Assembly (NCBI RefSeq): GCF_905475345.1
Contig: NC_066601.1
Location: 310,001-374,000 of the forward strand
Reading direction: 5' to 3'
Source: Vespula vulgaris
Taxonomy: Eukaryota; Arthropoda; Insecta; Hymenoptera; Vespidae
Length of the DNA stretch: 64,000 nucleotides
Shown here: one piece after another, positions 37,381 to 50,025 of the stretch
How the letters are laid out: each line of letters begins with the position of its first letter
Position numbering within the stretch: position 1 is the first letter of the stretch
Program-made: the position numbers and the translations under genes
Notes under the pieces: generated by a model
Databases searched by the model: none
Told to the model about the DNA's origin: nothing
What the model saw: only the letters and a program-made list of their open reading frames with translations

Positions 37381-39080
37381 GCTGCAAAATTTTATACTGA
37401 TAAATACTTATCTATGCACAAAGCAAAAAATCTTTAACAAAATTATTATTTTATTTATTTTTTACAATAGAAATTGGATACAAACCATATTTTATGTTGT
37501 AAATTCATCATCACTGCTTCTCTACAATCGTTTTATTTATATTATCTTTGGAAATATTTTATAGGTTAATTTTTTTTATTATCACATCCGTGCATTTCAC
37601 GCCGCTATCAATTGGACTGATATGATATTGCATTTACTTTATATTATTATACCTACTTTTTTTATTATTACACAATTCTTTATGTATTTGAACAGTTTTT
37701 TTAATTGTGTGATCACAGATTAATTAATTTGAAATAAAGTAGTAAATAAGTTACATCAAACATTATATTCTTGCTTTTAAAATATTACGTAATTATAATT
37801 ATGTTTGTTTTAATTCATTGATGCAAAATTACATTAGATTTTTAAGATTTTTAAGAACGAATGTATAATATAAATAAGTAAAAAGATGTTGCTGCGTGTA
37901 CATGACAAACAGATATTTAAAACTAAAAATCTAAAATTGAAATTTATTCTGATTCTTAAATCTTATTGCAATGATTAAATTATATCTTTTGGACAATTTT
38001 TATTAAAAGTTATAAAGGTTACGGAAAGTTTTGTTGAATTTTATTGCATGTATTTCATAGAATAAAACTCAATTCTGATTTACGAATCGTACCCAGTAGT
38101 TACTACGTATTTTTATCACTGTATGGTTTTGGCGCTTTTGTTATCAACACGGAAATCTCAAATGTATTTCATTGCTCTTCCGTTATAAAACTTTTTATTT
38201 TATCAACATCAGTATATCCAATATATAGATGTGAGTTGTATATTTCATTTTAATTTATTACTTTGAAAAGACAAACAAGCTATAGATTTTTAAACAATTA
38301 ATTCTATAATGAATAAATTTAGTTAGATATATATCATTGATTATAATCTATCAGTATAATTATCATTCAAAATAACATAATGTTTATCGCGGGTTATTTA
38401 TTAGTGATTCAATTTTATTGTTATTTTTATTGCAATAAAAATATCAGTTTTATTGTGACGCAGTTAATATCTTTATTCACTCGACATACATCTCATCTCT
38501 TTCAGTTATTTCTAACGATTCTCCTTCCGTGCTTTCAGCTATTTTGGCATGTCATCTTCTAATTATTTTACACAATTGCGCAGGCGGCAAATTTAAATAG
38601 TTCTATACTTGGTTTTTCTTTCAAAGGTAATGGATACGTTTCTTTAATCTTTTTGTGCATTACTTTTTTTAGGCCATTTTAAACACAGTTGTCTTTTTAT
38701 ATTGTCTGTTATTTTTGACTCGATGTTATTTCGAAATATTATTCAATTTATACATATACATATATAGAAATTTATTATTATTTCGATCGAACCCGTAAAA
38801 CGATGTCCTGATAAATACGAAATACGAAAATATAATTGTATTAGGTACTACCGAGTCATTTAAAATTTAAATCGCTCTATGTGTCTTTGTAGTGAACCCG
38901 TTAGTTTAGTAATGTTTTTGTTTTTTTTTGTCGATTTCTAAAAACATTTAAAAAGAATATTTGAAATCAAATTATGGCAAGATAAACGAAAGACGAGGAA
39001 TTTTTGCAGCGCTATATAATATGTATTAGCTTTTTCTACATAATATTATTTAAAAGAAACTTATTTTGTTATTATTATTA

Positions 39081-39111
<31 letters not shown>

Positions 39112-39764
39112 ATATAATATTATTAAATATATAAACTAATTTGTTTATTATTATTATTAATATATTATTTATTATTATTCTATAAAAAAAAGTAATACAC
39201 ATAATGTAAATAGAGTGTGAGAAGAAAAATCACGTTTTATTTTTTTTTTATGAAATACGATTAACTTCGTACTTATCAATTGTTTTGTAAAAACAGAGGA
39301 TCATATACTATCTAATGATTCATTCTAAGTTCAATTTTTCAATTCAAGTGCATCGACGGCATACTTATCTATATAAACATACACATCGATACCGATGAAT
39401 TTTCCAATGTTCTCTTAGTTTACTCTTTTCCGCACTCGTCATTGTATGTGACAACACATATTTTGAGCGATATTGGGTAACAAGTTTAATGCCTTACTAT
39501 GTACAATATAAGATTGGTCGGAATAAAAAGAGACAAAGATAATAGCCAAAGGGTAGCAGCCAAGCAAATCCTTATTTGTGTCTTTCTTTTGAGTTAGCTT
39601 CACTGATCATGCTTATCAGCTACAACTTCATTGTGTAACATGTGCGTCACTGTTACGTGTGTCATCACAATCATCGATATGTTCGGTGCTGCCTTTCGTT
39701 TCGAAGGACGTATGCAGAATGATAAAAACAGAGTCCGATACTTAAAGAACTTTTAATACTTTAG
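37381..39764. other. Intergenic upstream of PIGA
   Basis: Includes the PIGA promoter. The rest is A+T-rich with a TA microsatellite near 39080-39105. ORFs at 37379, 38044 and 38380 are hydrophobic AT-driven frames without motifs. Confidence 0.4.
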
Positions 39765-40300
39765 TACTTATTCATCGAGAAAAGTAAAAAATTGTATATC
39801 AACATAGATTCTAAAAGCAATCCTTTCGAGGAAGAATCAATTTTTATTGTTTATTAGGACTTGCTAGTATAAATATTTTTTTGCAGCACACTATATATGT
39901 ACTTCATAGTAGTCAAAAGTTAGTAGTACTTACCAATGTTCATATTTGTAGATATTCGATATATTTTCTTTTCACTTAATATAAAGTTCAAATGTCATAG
40001 ATTGACGTAACAAATATATTTTCAAATATTTTTTCCGTGCGATATATCATATATTAAGCATTTTCTATTCATCATTGCAAATCCGACGTATTATTTATTA
40101 TTGACGATGAGTAAGGTAGTATGTATAAAACTGAGTAAGTATAAAATCAAAAGAGTTCAAGTTAATATATTACGAAGAGATTTACTTACTATATCGAACA
40201 CTAATAAATAATAAAAGTTGATCGAAAGGATTGCTTTTAAAACTTATATTGATGAAACATTTTTTATTCCTCTCGGTGAATAGAAATGTTTTAATTTGAA
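39765..40300. mobile_element. Inverted-repeat (palindromic) element
   Basis: Two arms of about 100 bp, 39765-39870 and 40195-40300, are reverse complements. The shared core is ttctaaaagcaatcctttcg on the left and cgaaaggattgctttt on the right. It is flanked by matching TATTCATCGAGA/TTCACCGAGA and TTTATTGTTTATTAG blocks. The roughly 320-bp spacer has no ORF. Probably a non-autonomous DNA transposon. Confidence 0.6.
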
Positions 40301-40818
40301 CTATGTTTTTTATCTAACTAGAAAAATCTTATATATCTACCTGAAATACAATTTGTGCTTTATAATTAATATTAATTAATAATAGACATATAGTAAAATT
40401 TGCAAAAAGATTGGGCTATCAAATAGTCAAAGGATCAAGGGATACGACGAATCTTCCCATGGGTCAAGTAAGTGATTTTTTATCCTTTCCGGGCGACTGT
40501 TCTGAACCTATTAAGCTATCCAGAGTCCTTAGAGCCAACTTCTTCGCGAATGCCTACTTATTATAGAAATAAGAGTGCTCTCGCCATCACACTCAATCAT
40601 CCATTTTGCAAACATATTTTCCCCCCTCAATAGTGTTCTTCACCACTTTTTCTTTTTTTTTAAGACAGTCTTTTGAAAGTGTCAGGGTAACATTTAAGAA
40701 AGACCTGTTATAATATATATGTATCTCTCCTTATGCTTTTTTCTCCTTTTCTGTTGTATGGGTTTTTCATTTATTCCACCAGATTTCTCTTTCATAAATT
40801 CTCGTGTTTTTTTAACAG

Positions 40819-41151
40819 TTACAATTTCTGAATTTTTAAGATGTCAGGGGAGGGTTTGTTTACTACTTCAAAAACATTATTTACTTTTTCTCTATCTAAC
40901 TTAAGAAGGTTGGCTATTTTGCAGATTTTTTTCTCAGTGAAAGGAGAGAGAGACAATCTGGTGTCCAACCCTAGGCCAAGCCCAAGCAACACTATTTTTT
41001 CTTGCGCTATTTTTTCAAATGCTTTTTGGTCAGTCCTGAATTTTATTCTCATTAGATTGAGGGGAAAATAGTGTATAGTAAGAAAAGTTGGTCGAAACAC
41101 AATTTTTGGGTTTATTTTTGTTGCTTGTTTTTTCCTCTTTCGGTCTTCCAC
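40819..41151 (-). other. 110-codon ORF beside a tRNA-like repeat, possible retroelement fragment
   Basis: A single-exon minus-strand frame with a basic N-terminus (MEDRKRKKQATKINPK). A central GLGLGLDTRLSLSPF is followed by TEKKICKIANLLKLDREKVN and a stop. Composition is more protein-like than neighbouring random ORFs, with balanced charged residues and a predicted helical end. I do not recognise it. It lies just downstream, in the same orientation, of a tRNA-derived sequence, so it may be part of a composite retroelement rather than a host gene. Confidence 0.3.
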
Positions 41152-41303
41152 TAATTTTGCTTTTTAAATAAAATTTTTTCTCTTATGTTGTACGACTTCC
41201 AAGCGTGTGATAGATAATATGACAATGATAGGAGGTTTTAGAGGCGCCGCATGAGATCTCTAATTTGTAGGATTCGCGAAAAAATTAATCCCCTCAGGAC
41301 GAG

Positions 41304-41379
41304 TTTTGGAACCGGGATTTGAAGTTGGGTCTTCCGCTTTCCAGTCGATTACCCTAACCACTGAACTATTGAGGCCCCC
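41304..41379 (-). repeat. tRNA-derived sequence (SINE head or tRNA pseudogene)
   Basis: On the minus strand it starts GGGGCCTCAATAGTTCAGTG, then GTTAGGG, with a pol III A-box-like element. It ends near ACTTCAAATCCCGGTT, a B-box-like element. The 5' GGGGCC can pair with the 3' GGTTCC through wobble pairs. The anticodon loop CTGGAAA is Ser-like, but the anticodon and T stems pair badly, so it is not a working tRNA. The size (about 75 nt) and the two boxes fit a tRNA-derived SINE promoter. Confidence 0.6.
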
Positions 41380-42768
41380 GAATGATATGTACCATATATC
41401 ATGTTATATATACAATATTATGTGCTCGCTTTTACTACTCTTCTATTTTAACAATGACGTGTAACCTTGCGATTGACACGTCTCTGATGTGTCAAGACCG
41501 GTTGGCAAAGGGAGGAAAGGAGCCAGTAGTTAAATCACAACTGTTCTTTTGGCATGGTCCTTTATTCTCTTCTTACTAATATTATCTCTTTTGTTTATCG
41601 ATTTTTAATGACTAACATATAGAATACACAAAACACGTGTTACCGAAATAGAAATTTTTTCAAAATTTTATAAGAATATAGTGTTTGTATAGAAATAACG
41701 AATATTATTTGGAAATGGTGCATTACTCAATCTTTCTTTGATGTTAAAGATCAAAAAAATAAATTAAACATGACTATCTTCTACTAAGAATATTTAATAA
41801 ATACATAAATAAATCGATATATATATTCTAATGAATTTATGTAATTCTAATAAATAAATAAATACATATATATTTTTTATATTTATATATTTTTATATCT
41901 TTTTGTTTTAATATAATAATAATACACACACACACACACACACCTATATATATTAAAATAAAATTAAAAAAAAATTTGAAGATAGAAAAAATTTTCTATG
42001 TACTATTACATCTTTTTTATAATAATAGTCTTATAAGAAAAACCAGGCTGGGATTCTTTAGACTTATTTTGTTTTTAAAACAGTTTTTATTTATTGAACA
42101 TATATACACATTTATAAATATAACAAAAATGTAATTATACTATTAACTTTAATTTTTATGGAATTTTAGTGATCAAAAATTCATTCGAAAAATAAAGATT
42201 TTCTACATGAGATAATTTTTGAAACAATCTTTTACTTGCATGAATATTATTCTTAGAAATTATTTATTTTTATACATGTCTTTTCCAAGGTAAACAACAT
42301 CTTGTCAAGATAGAAACAATATGTATGGTGCAGGTAAAAGTTTTGACAAAAGCAATGTGAATCGCTTGGTGCAAAAAAAGAATATTACCATTAATATATT
42401 AATTAGATTATGATTAATATATTATTTATATTAATTATATAAAACAATTAATTTTGGTACTGGATATTAGAAGAAGGATGAACACGTGGCAAGAATGTGC
42501 GTATATAAAAGAATGCAAGCCAAGTGAGTGGAGGAATGATCTTTATCTAAGAATAGAAAATAATCAATTATAATTGAATAGAGAGAGAGAGAGAGAGAGA
42601 GATAAGTATATTAGAAATATATTTTAAATATATTCTTTATTTTAACGTCTATTAGATAGAAACAAAGGCTCATATATTTGACAAATCAGCATTAATCAGA
42701 AATATATCATCTACAATTCTAATTCTGATTTATTTCATTTTAGAAAAAATGGAATGTGAAAAAAGTAT
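41380..42768. other. Intergenic, 3' flank of the CYP4 pseudogene
   Basis: A+T-rich with a (CA)n tract near 41925-41942 and (GA)n near 42584-42602. Part of 42470-42600 (ending tatctaagaatagaaaata) resembles 56500-56600 downstream of the intact CYP4 gene, showing that the duplicated segment extends past the stop codon. Confidence 0.5.
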
Positions 42769-44012
42769 CTATTTTATAGGTATAAACTTAACGGGAAACG
42801 ATCTTGACGGACGCAGGCTAATATGTCTTATCATTTTTACGTCAAATTTTTACATCAAGCTCATCAATCGATTCCAAATAAAAATCGTGCAATATGTTAA
42901 CTACCATTATTTTAAGCCTAAGCATTGCATATTTTTGACTTACAAAAGAGACAATATAATTATTTCGATCTTTTTCACATTTGTGTTTGCATGTACCGAT
43001 ATAATTTCTTAATTCTGCATTAAACGGGATGTACGAGTAAGGATTTCACATTTTCTGATAAAAATCTGTCGGAATCGAAAACTTTAGGATTTGATTAAAA
43101 TTTTGGTTTTCTGTACATGGTATAGATGTTCATGTGACAAATCGAACTAGCTGAAACTAAATAATTTTCTAAAAATGAATATAATCTTTTCGTTATTCGA
43201 TTTAAACGATGAAACGAAAATGCACATATAATGTAAATATATTACATACTCAACTATAAATCCTGAGACATAAAACGAAATATAATATGAATGCTTGGAT
43301 ATAAACGAAATGATTCTTTATATCTTTTTCTTTTATACTTTCTATAAATAAATACATCATATTTTTCAATAAATGTTTTATTAATATTTTAGATCGAAAA
43401 TATTATCTCAACGAATCAAATATTATCTTTTTGTGTTTCATAAATAGATTCAAAATAAAGGATAACACCGTTGACATAGTTTCGTAATGCTACAAAGATT
43501 TTTTTTTAATAAATTATTTTCTCATTTTTTCTTATCGTTAGAAATCGATTAATAAACTATAATCTACCGTAACGATGAAGGTATTGACTTTCTCTCGAAT
43601 TCCATTCTCATCGATTTCATTACCGTTCAGAGATGTGGCTATAAGTAGATCTAGCATACAAAATCTTTTCTTGAATACTGAATTTACGATGAACAAATTC
43701 GATTGATATTTCTATCTGAGATTATGATCCATTAAACATTATTAAATAATTAGAATTAAATAATTAAAATCTTCTTTTTTCTTCCGGTCCTTTATATGAG
43801 GACATAATGTCCGATAAATATTTCTAGTTCGTTTCTTCGTGGAAATGATTCCTTTCTGCGATTATTTATAATAAGACTAACTCCAGATTTCATGAAATTA
43901 AAAATAGAATAACTTGCTCATTTACAAAAGAAATAATCATTTTTCGAAAAATCAAATGAGGTGAATGCAAATACAGTATCGAAATAGTGGAAAGATCTTG
44001 CATATAGATGTT
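42769..44012 (-). pseudogene. CYP4-family cytochrome P450 pseudogene
   Basis: A decayed tandem copy of the intact CYP4 gene at 57621-60563, in the same orientation. Counterparts of exon 12 (42769-42950), exon 11 (about 43005-43175), part of exon 10 (43240-43320), exon 9 (about 43455-43500), exon 8 (about 43567-43680), exon 7 (43778-43880) and exon 6 (about 43935-44010) are recognisable in order. Exons 1-5, coding the N-terminus and the C-helix region, are absent; a repeat fragment abuts the break at about 44020. The heme signature reads PFNAELRNYIG, so the invariant Cys is Tyr. The I-helix exon and the exon 12 equivalent (QKYAMLRLKIMV, then ESIDELDV and a stop) carry frame breaks. It cannot encode an active P450. 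Confidence 0.85.
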
Positions 44013-44021
44013 TCTGTGACA

Positions 44022-44215
44022 AAAATAAGGAAATACGTGTCCAGTCATTTATGTCGTTGAATTTAGATTTCTAAGATATTGTAAAATTTTAGACAAAATT
44101 ATAGTTTCTTTTATATTTTATAGATGAGAAATATAGAGATCTTATAATCAAGTGTAGTACATTGGCAAGCATCTAAATTAATATTTCAGAAATCGTAGGT
44201 TTGAGGCTAAATGAT
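44022..44215 (-). repeat. Inverted fragment of the long repeat (copy D)
   Basis: The reverse complement of about 13950-14150 in copy A: taaggaaatacgtgtcca, then gtagtacattggcaagca and gaaatcgtaggtttgag. It begins exactly where homology to the intact CYP4 gene ends. It may therefore mark the insertion or deletion that removed the 5' exons. Confidence 0.75.
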
Positions 44216-44600
44216 TTTGTTGATTTTTTTTATTGTATCGATATAAGCGAAAAGAATCAACTAATTCATTCTTTTTCTCTTATTTGTTAATTTAGTAAAG
44301 TGTTACTATTCAATCTTTTATATTTGTTTTCTCGATTGATGCTTGACGTGAATTTCGGAATGATCTATGTTAATTAGGACAGCGCTACAGATTAGGTTGA
44401 TAATAAATACATATAAAGTATATACATTGTCGATTATTTTTTCAAGAACCAATTAGTTATTTTCTTCTGTATCTTCGTTTTCATCTTTCGAACGAATGAT
44501 CTTTGATTATCAGGTGTAAATATTTGTAAATACATTGAACATTGGACAGCTTTAAGGGTTATTCTTTTTTTATGAACCACTTTTACAACAATATAAATAA

Positions 44601-44903
44601 TTGATAAAAAGATTCAAGGTGATTTACAATGATCCAAATATAGAATATGTGCACAGAGTTCATCAAAATAATTTTAAAATGATCTTGAAAGTATTTTGTT
44701 TCATCATGATCTACATTTGGTTAATAATTGGTGTGGTTGGCTGGAGTTTTAGAAACTTTGTGGTTTCTATTATTATACGTACTTTCGCTTATATTATTTT
44801 TTCACAAGAACCAGAAAGATTTTTGTCCTTTTTCTTTGGATCTTTTATTGCGGTCTATAATACTCTTATGTCATTATTGCTGCTTTCATTGATTAGTAAT
44901 TGA
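44601..44903 (+). other. 100-codon hydrophobic ORF, possible membrane-protein remnant
   Basis: Single frame from ATG to TGA. The N-terminal 25 residues are polar (YNDPNIEYVHRVHQNNF). Then come two hydrophobic stretches (about 27-48 and 52-70), a short EPERF linker and a third hydrophobic stretch. Three potential membrane segments and a moderately complex sequence are more than expected from a random frame, but no family is recognised and splice context is unknown. It lies in the interval between the CYP4 pseudogene and the duplicated ABCG leader. Confidence 0.2.
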
Positions 44904-46523
44904 TCAACAAAATCTTTCGTTTTACATCAAGACAAGCGTTCATTTTTTGTAATAGAAATCCAAATTGTAATAAATTCATTATTATATTTTTGGAAGAATT
45001 TTTTTCCAAGAGAGAAATTCTTTTAATTCTCTTTCAAGATCTTCTTTTCTATATAATTAATAAAATAAATAATTATATTATTTATTTTATTAATACAATA
45101 TAATTTACAATAAATTATTTTTAATCGTATTATGTCAAATATATTCTGTTTAGAAAAAAAGCATATTTTCTAAATTATATTTGATATTCGTAATGTAATT
45201 AAAAATTAGGTTTAATATTCATAGTCAATATATAATTCATACGGTTTCTATAACGCAGTTTATATCATACGTGGATTTACTTTAGTCCGATTATAATATA
45301 GGTTAGATATATTTTTAGGAAATAATGTCCATTGATTTTATATATATATATACATTTATTTATTTATTGAAGAAAAAATAATACTTTACTTTTAATGCAT
45401 CTAATGAGTTAGATCTAATTTTGAATTTCATCTTTTTTTGATAAAAATTGAGAAGGATGTTTCCATTATCGACAGTCAATAAAATGAACCTTAGATATTA
45501 TTTGCAAATCTATACTATTTCTTCTATAATCTTGTCATTAAGAAGTCAACATTCTGGTAAAAAAAATATACACATACAAAATACGTTCAATCATAAGAAA
45601 AGTAATAATATTAAAAATAATAGGAGACTACCAACATCTAATCTATATTCACTTTGTATGGAATATCAATAAATTATATAAAAAAAACGTAATTCTGATT
45701 AACAATATTAAGTAACATTGCGTTTCAATTTGCAATAAAAAGGATTTAAAGAGAAAATAAAGGAAAGAAAGAAAAGAATAAAAAAAAGATAGATTGTTTG
45801 AAATGTTATATTGCTCGATGGCACATTATTTGAGATGTAGAAAACCTTGAAAAAATTCTTGATATACACAATGTAATCACGCATGTATATGACATAAATT
45901 TCATTATCATGCAATAAATAAAACATTGTTTAATATCGCAACAAATAAAAAACTGGCACAATAACATAAACCTTCCAAGAATTTCGAACCTGTTCTCTTC
46001 CTTCTTCATTCTCTTCCTTTATTATGTTTATAGCTTGGCAAGACCGTCGAGTGCATTCCTTGTACGAGTGAAAAAGATGTAATATTTGACAGAAATAGTT
46101 GTATTTGAATCAGAGAATGATATATGTACTTATCAGTTGCAATATGTAAAACTATTTACAGAACTAATGATCAAGTAACGAAGAAGCATCAAACGACCAA
46201 TTACAATCACAATAGTGGCATTCTTTGAGGTTTCAATAAGGCATATGATCTCCTCGATCTTAAATGATATCTTTGAGACATTTTGTAATCGATATTTGTT
46301 GTGTAAACTAAAACATCCATTGATAATTTACAGTACTTTAACAATATCAAAGTAAGTTTACTTTACGTATTTACTATTAATTATTTCGAATAAATCACAG
46401 TTCGTGAAGCTTTATCTTATATACAAATATATGCATAACAACTTCTTACTTACTGTATTTTTACAACCGCTACACGATTGAGTCTGCTCTATATATATTT
46501 GTTATATATGTATTGTATATTTG

Positions 46524-46584
<61 letters not shown>

Positions 46585-47830
46585 CGCAATATATGTATAT
46601 GTATATTTTTACTAATTATATGTTCTGTATGTGTGTACGTGCGTACATACATTCTATTAAACGATATAATCATTTTATAATTCTTGTATAGATGTATACG
46701 TACATGCGTGCGCATAGACATACACATTGCTATATATGTTATTTATGTTATATATATTTGCAATTGTATATTTGTAGATATTATATTATATATATTTGCA
46801 ATTTCTTTTTTAAATATCTCTTTCGAAGCTCTTTAAAGCGCACTTAAGAATATTTTAAGATATGCAATGATCTCGAAAGATTATCAAAAAGATGTTCATT
46901 GGAAGTGTATACCAAGAAAATAAATAAAATAAGCATAAACGTGATTTTGTAACAAGTCACTACATAAGATAAGGCCACTCAACGACAAGTTATCATGTAT
47001 TTTCTTCTTTTTTACAATTTACAAGTATATAATTGTTTATAAAAATATCATAATTATATTAATGGAGAAAAGTAGAGACAAATTTTTAAATATTTTTTAT
47101 TATCTCTTCATTTTTTTTCTTCTAACTATTAAAATTAAATAGCTTGTGTGTATATTTTTAATTTATTAAATGGCTCATCGGATCTGCTAATAATAATTTT
47201 TTGTTTAAATTATTTTTCGATTTGTGGTAATGAATATATTAATTAGTATATGACTAATAAGTGGAATAATTAACGTACATAAAAACTTCCGAAAGACCTT
47301 ATTATAGGTTTGTTATATAAAAGAGTTCGACTATGACCATTTTTTGATTTTGTTATTTTGTTGTTTTCCTTGCTGCGAAATTTATTCCATTTTGGTTTGA
47401 TACAGATTGAAATAATGTTTATTTAATATTTGATACGTTTAATTTCTTGGAACAAAATTTTTAATATAAGTGACGACGGAAGAAGTCGCTGTTTCTTAAC
47501 AATCGCTGAGTAATTCAGATTTTTCGTTTATATAAGTTTAGCTATGTAATCAATAACATAAATAAAATTAATAAATAGTAAATAAAATTATTTTTTGAAA
47601 ATAATGTAAATATCTTGAAACTTGAGAGACATTTTTAATTACAGGTCGATAAAATTATAAAAACGTTTAAATACGAAACAATGTTTAATGATAAAGTTTA
47701 CTCTGATTAAAATAAAACTTGAATTGTAAGACAATGATATAATTTCACTATAGTCAGTGGATATCGGATAATATCGGAAATGTAATACAATATGTATACC
47801 GAGGATCGTCGTGTCTGAGCGTTCATTCTT
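44904..47830. other. Intergenic within the decayed duplicate unit
   Basis: Low-complexity A+T-rich DNA with a long (TA)n array at 46524-46584, adjoining GTGTGT and TATG tracts. ORFs at 45448 (+), 45708 and 45806 (-) have no recognisable motifs, and 46524 (-) is the microsatellite read as Ile-Tyr. Confidence 0.4.
46524..46584. repeat. (TA)n microsatellite
   Basis: About 25-30 TA units followed by TGTGTG. Likely length-polymorphic. Confidence 0.9.
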
Positions 47831-48312
47831 CGTCGGCTAAGCTATTTGGATCGTCGGTACTTGGTTTCGTTGCTACTTGGAATGGGTTTCTAACTATAGT
47901 ATTTCTCCTCTTTTACGGAATATATACAGAAATTCTAGTTGCTTGGTGGTGTTATATTTTGTTTGGATGGATTTTGATCTCAATATTTGTAATTGTCGGG
48001 AGTTAGAAAGTAAGATTAAAAATATTTTTCATAATCCATATGTTTCTCTCTAATGTTTTAATTTTTTAAGTTTTCTATCGTTTTATTTTTTTTTTATAGG
48101 ACTGCATTTGTCGGTCAATTCCTATTAAACTATTATGAACGAATCTAACTTCATTCTAACAGCAATTATTTTTTCACGCGTCTTCCTCATGGAATTCTTT
48201 CGAGTGGTCTCTATTAGCCCTTGTGGTTCGAGGATTTTTAGTTACGAGAGAAATGAATATTGTATGTTCTACTTGGAAATCCTTCTCAAAAGGAGGAATT
48301 TTCTTAGTTAGG
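47830..48312 (+). pseudogene. Duplicate of the ABCG transporter 5' leader
   Basis: 47830-48009 aligns by eye with 63480-63663 in front of the ABCG start. AGCGTTCATTCTT matches AGCATTCATTCTT, ACTTGGTTTCGTTGCTA matches TACTGGTTTCGATATTA, and TTGTAATTGTCGG matches CTGTAATTCTGG. A donor follows (gtaagattaaaaatattttt against gtaaaattaaaaacaatttt). After a short intron the acceptor exon begins gactg in both (48100 and 63756). Beyond about 30 bp of exon 2 I cannot align the ABCG coding sequence. Instead a 51-codon ORF from ATG 48136 ends at TAG beside a GTAAAT donor-like site. It is either a dead, truncated ABCG copy or a diverged gene with an unrelated coding part. Confidence 0.45.
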
Positions 48313-49149
48313 TAAATATATAAGAAATAATCATTAATTTATTGATAATATTTATAATATAATTATTTTAATATTTATTATCATAATATTATAATATTGA
48401 TTGTAATATTATTAAATTATTGTAATTAAGTTGTATATTATAATTAATGAATTATAATTACATTATTATAATATTTATTGATAATATTTATTGATTACTT
48501 ATCGATAGTTGATTTGTCACTTATCGATGGTTGGTCTATAAGTTGTAGGAATTATCAAATTTCAAATAGATGACACCTCAATCAATTTGATGATATGGCG
48601 TGATGTTCGAATTTATCTTCCGTTAAAATAATCTCATATTAGTTATTATTAATTATATAGGAACACAGTTTTAGTTCAAAAAATATTAATTATTTTCTCT
48701 TGTCTGAAGTAAAAATTACAAGATATACAAGAAGAGAGGTTATTTTTATTTTTGATGTTATGTCGGAAACATAGGAATTTAAATTATGAAAATACTATAT
48801 TTTGATTAGAGGAAAAAAGAATTTTGAGAAAATTCCTTTAAAGAATGGATAAGATGTTTTATAGAATTTGTTTTCCTTTTTTTTCCTTTGTTGTTTTTTT
48901 TTTCTTTTTTTGTTAACATCATCACATTTATTCATGATGTTTCTAAGCTTTATCTTGAATTAATTTCTTTCAAAAAAACGATTCGAATTGGACAATTTGT
49001 TTACCTCAATTTTGTATTACATTTGATGCCAATTTTGCAAAATTGCCATTAAATGTGTTTACGTAACGATGGGTCTCAAACAGCCAACAAAGCAAGCTCT
49101 GACAAATCTTACTAATTTCTTATGATCTACTGATACTGATTCTTTATAG
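48313..49149. other. Intergenic between the ABCG-leader duplicate and repeat copy B
   Basis: A+T-rich and T-rich sequence (T runs at about 48880-48915). No supported gene. The left limit of copy B is within about 49080-49160. Confidence 0.4.
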
Positions 49150-49982
49150 AATTTTTATCTTTTTGATCTAAAAGTAAAATCTAAAAGAAACTATAAAGTT
49201 CCCCAAAATTGAATACTATTTTAGAAACTCAGGTCCATTGACATGAAAGATTGGACATGTATTTCCTTATTTTTACCATAGAATCGCCTGTCCAAAGCTC
49301 ATTAAAATAACCGAATGAGTTATAGTAGCTTTTCGGTGCGAGTATCGTGAAACGCATTTCTTCGCGTTTGAGAATGGTTAGAAAATTTAAGTATCAACTA
49401 TTTACGCACATAAACAAGCAAACAATTGCTATTTCACGGGACACATACATCATTCAAGCGTTGTATAAAAATTAGCAGCGGAGATACAAGCTCTTTCTCC
49501 TTTGCGTCAAATTTCAAAGGGTGCCATTTTCTCTCGTAATATTACCTTTTTTCTTTTTGTATTATTTAAGTTAACATTTCTCTTTATTTATTACGCAGTA
49601 GTAAAATATATGATTTCAAAGAAAATATTTGATCATATTTGTTTTCTTTCGTAATATTATCTTTCTCTCTTTTACGTACTTTATCTCAATATGCTTTACG
49701 CAGATTAATCAATATTTCCTATTACGCGGTTGAAAGAGCCGAAAAGGATATGAGTAGGGAGGAAATGAATTTCTCGACTAATCCCTTTTAATAGGACATA
49801 CGAAATAATTCATATTGCATAGATAAATAATCCTGCTTCATTTTATTATATCGCTCCCTATGAAGAAATATTTATTAAAAAGAAATTAATTTTTTTGTTG
49901 ATATTTTCTCATAATAAAAATATCTTGTAGACGTTAATATACACATTTTTGGTCCCATGTTTCAAACAGTGGCCACATCTGC

Positions 49983-49984
<2 letters not shown>

Positions 49985-50025
<41 letters not shown>

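Noticed and set aside
41304..41379. Functional tRNA gene
   Set aside because: Anticodon and T stems do not pair properly and the acceptor stem relies on wobble pairs, so it is tRNA-derived but not a working tRNA.
42749..43012. 87-codon plus-strand ORF and its relative at 57684-57929
   Set aside because: Both are antisense shadows of the last exon of the CYP4 pseudogene and gene. Their mutual similarity reflects the duplicated minus-strand P450 sequence.
46524..46727. Ile-Tyr repeat ORF, likewise at 50200-50469, 28200 and 33208
   Set aside because: Translation of TA/CA microsatellites.
48136..48291. 51-codon ORF after an acceptor in the ABCG-leader duplicate
   Set aside because: The frame has no similarity to ABCG residues or any family I know, and in an A+T-rich genome a 51-codon frame is not evidence alone. 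I kept it only as part of the leader duplicate.
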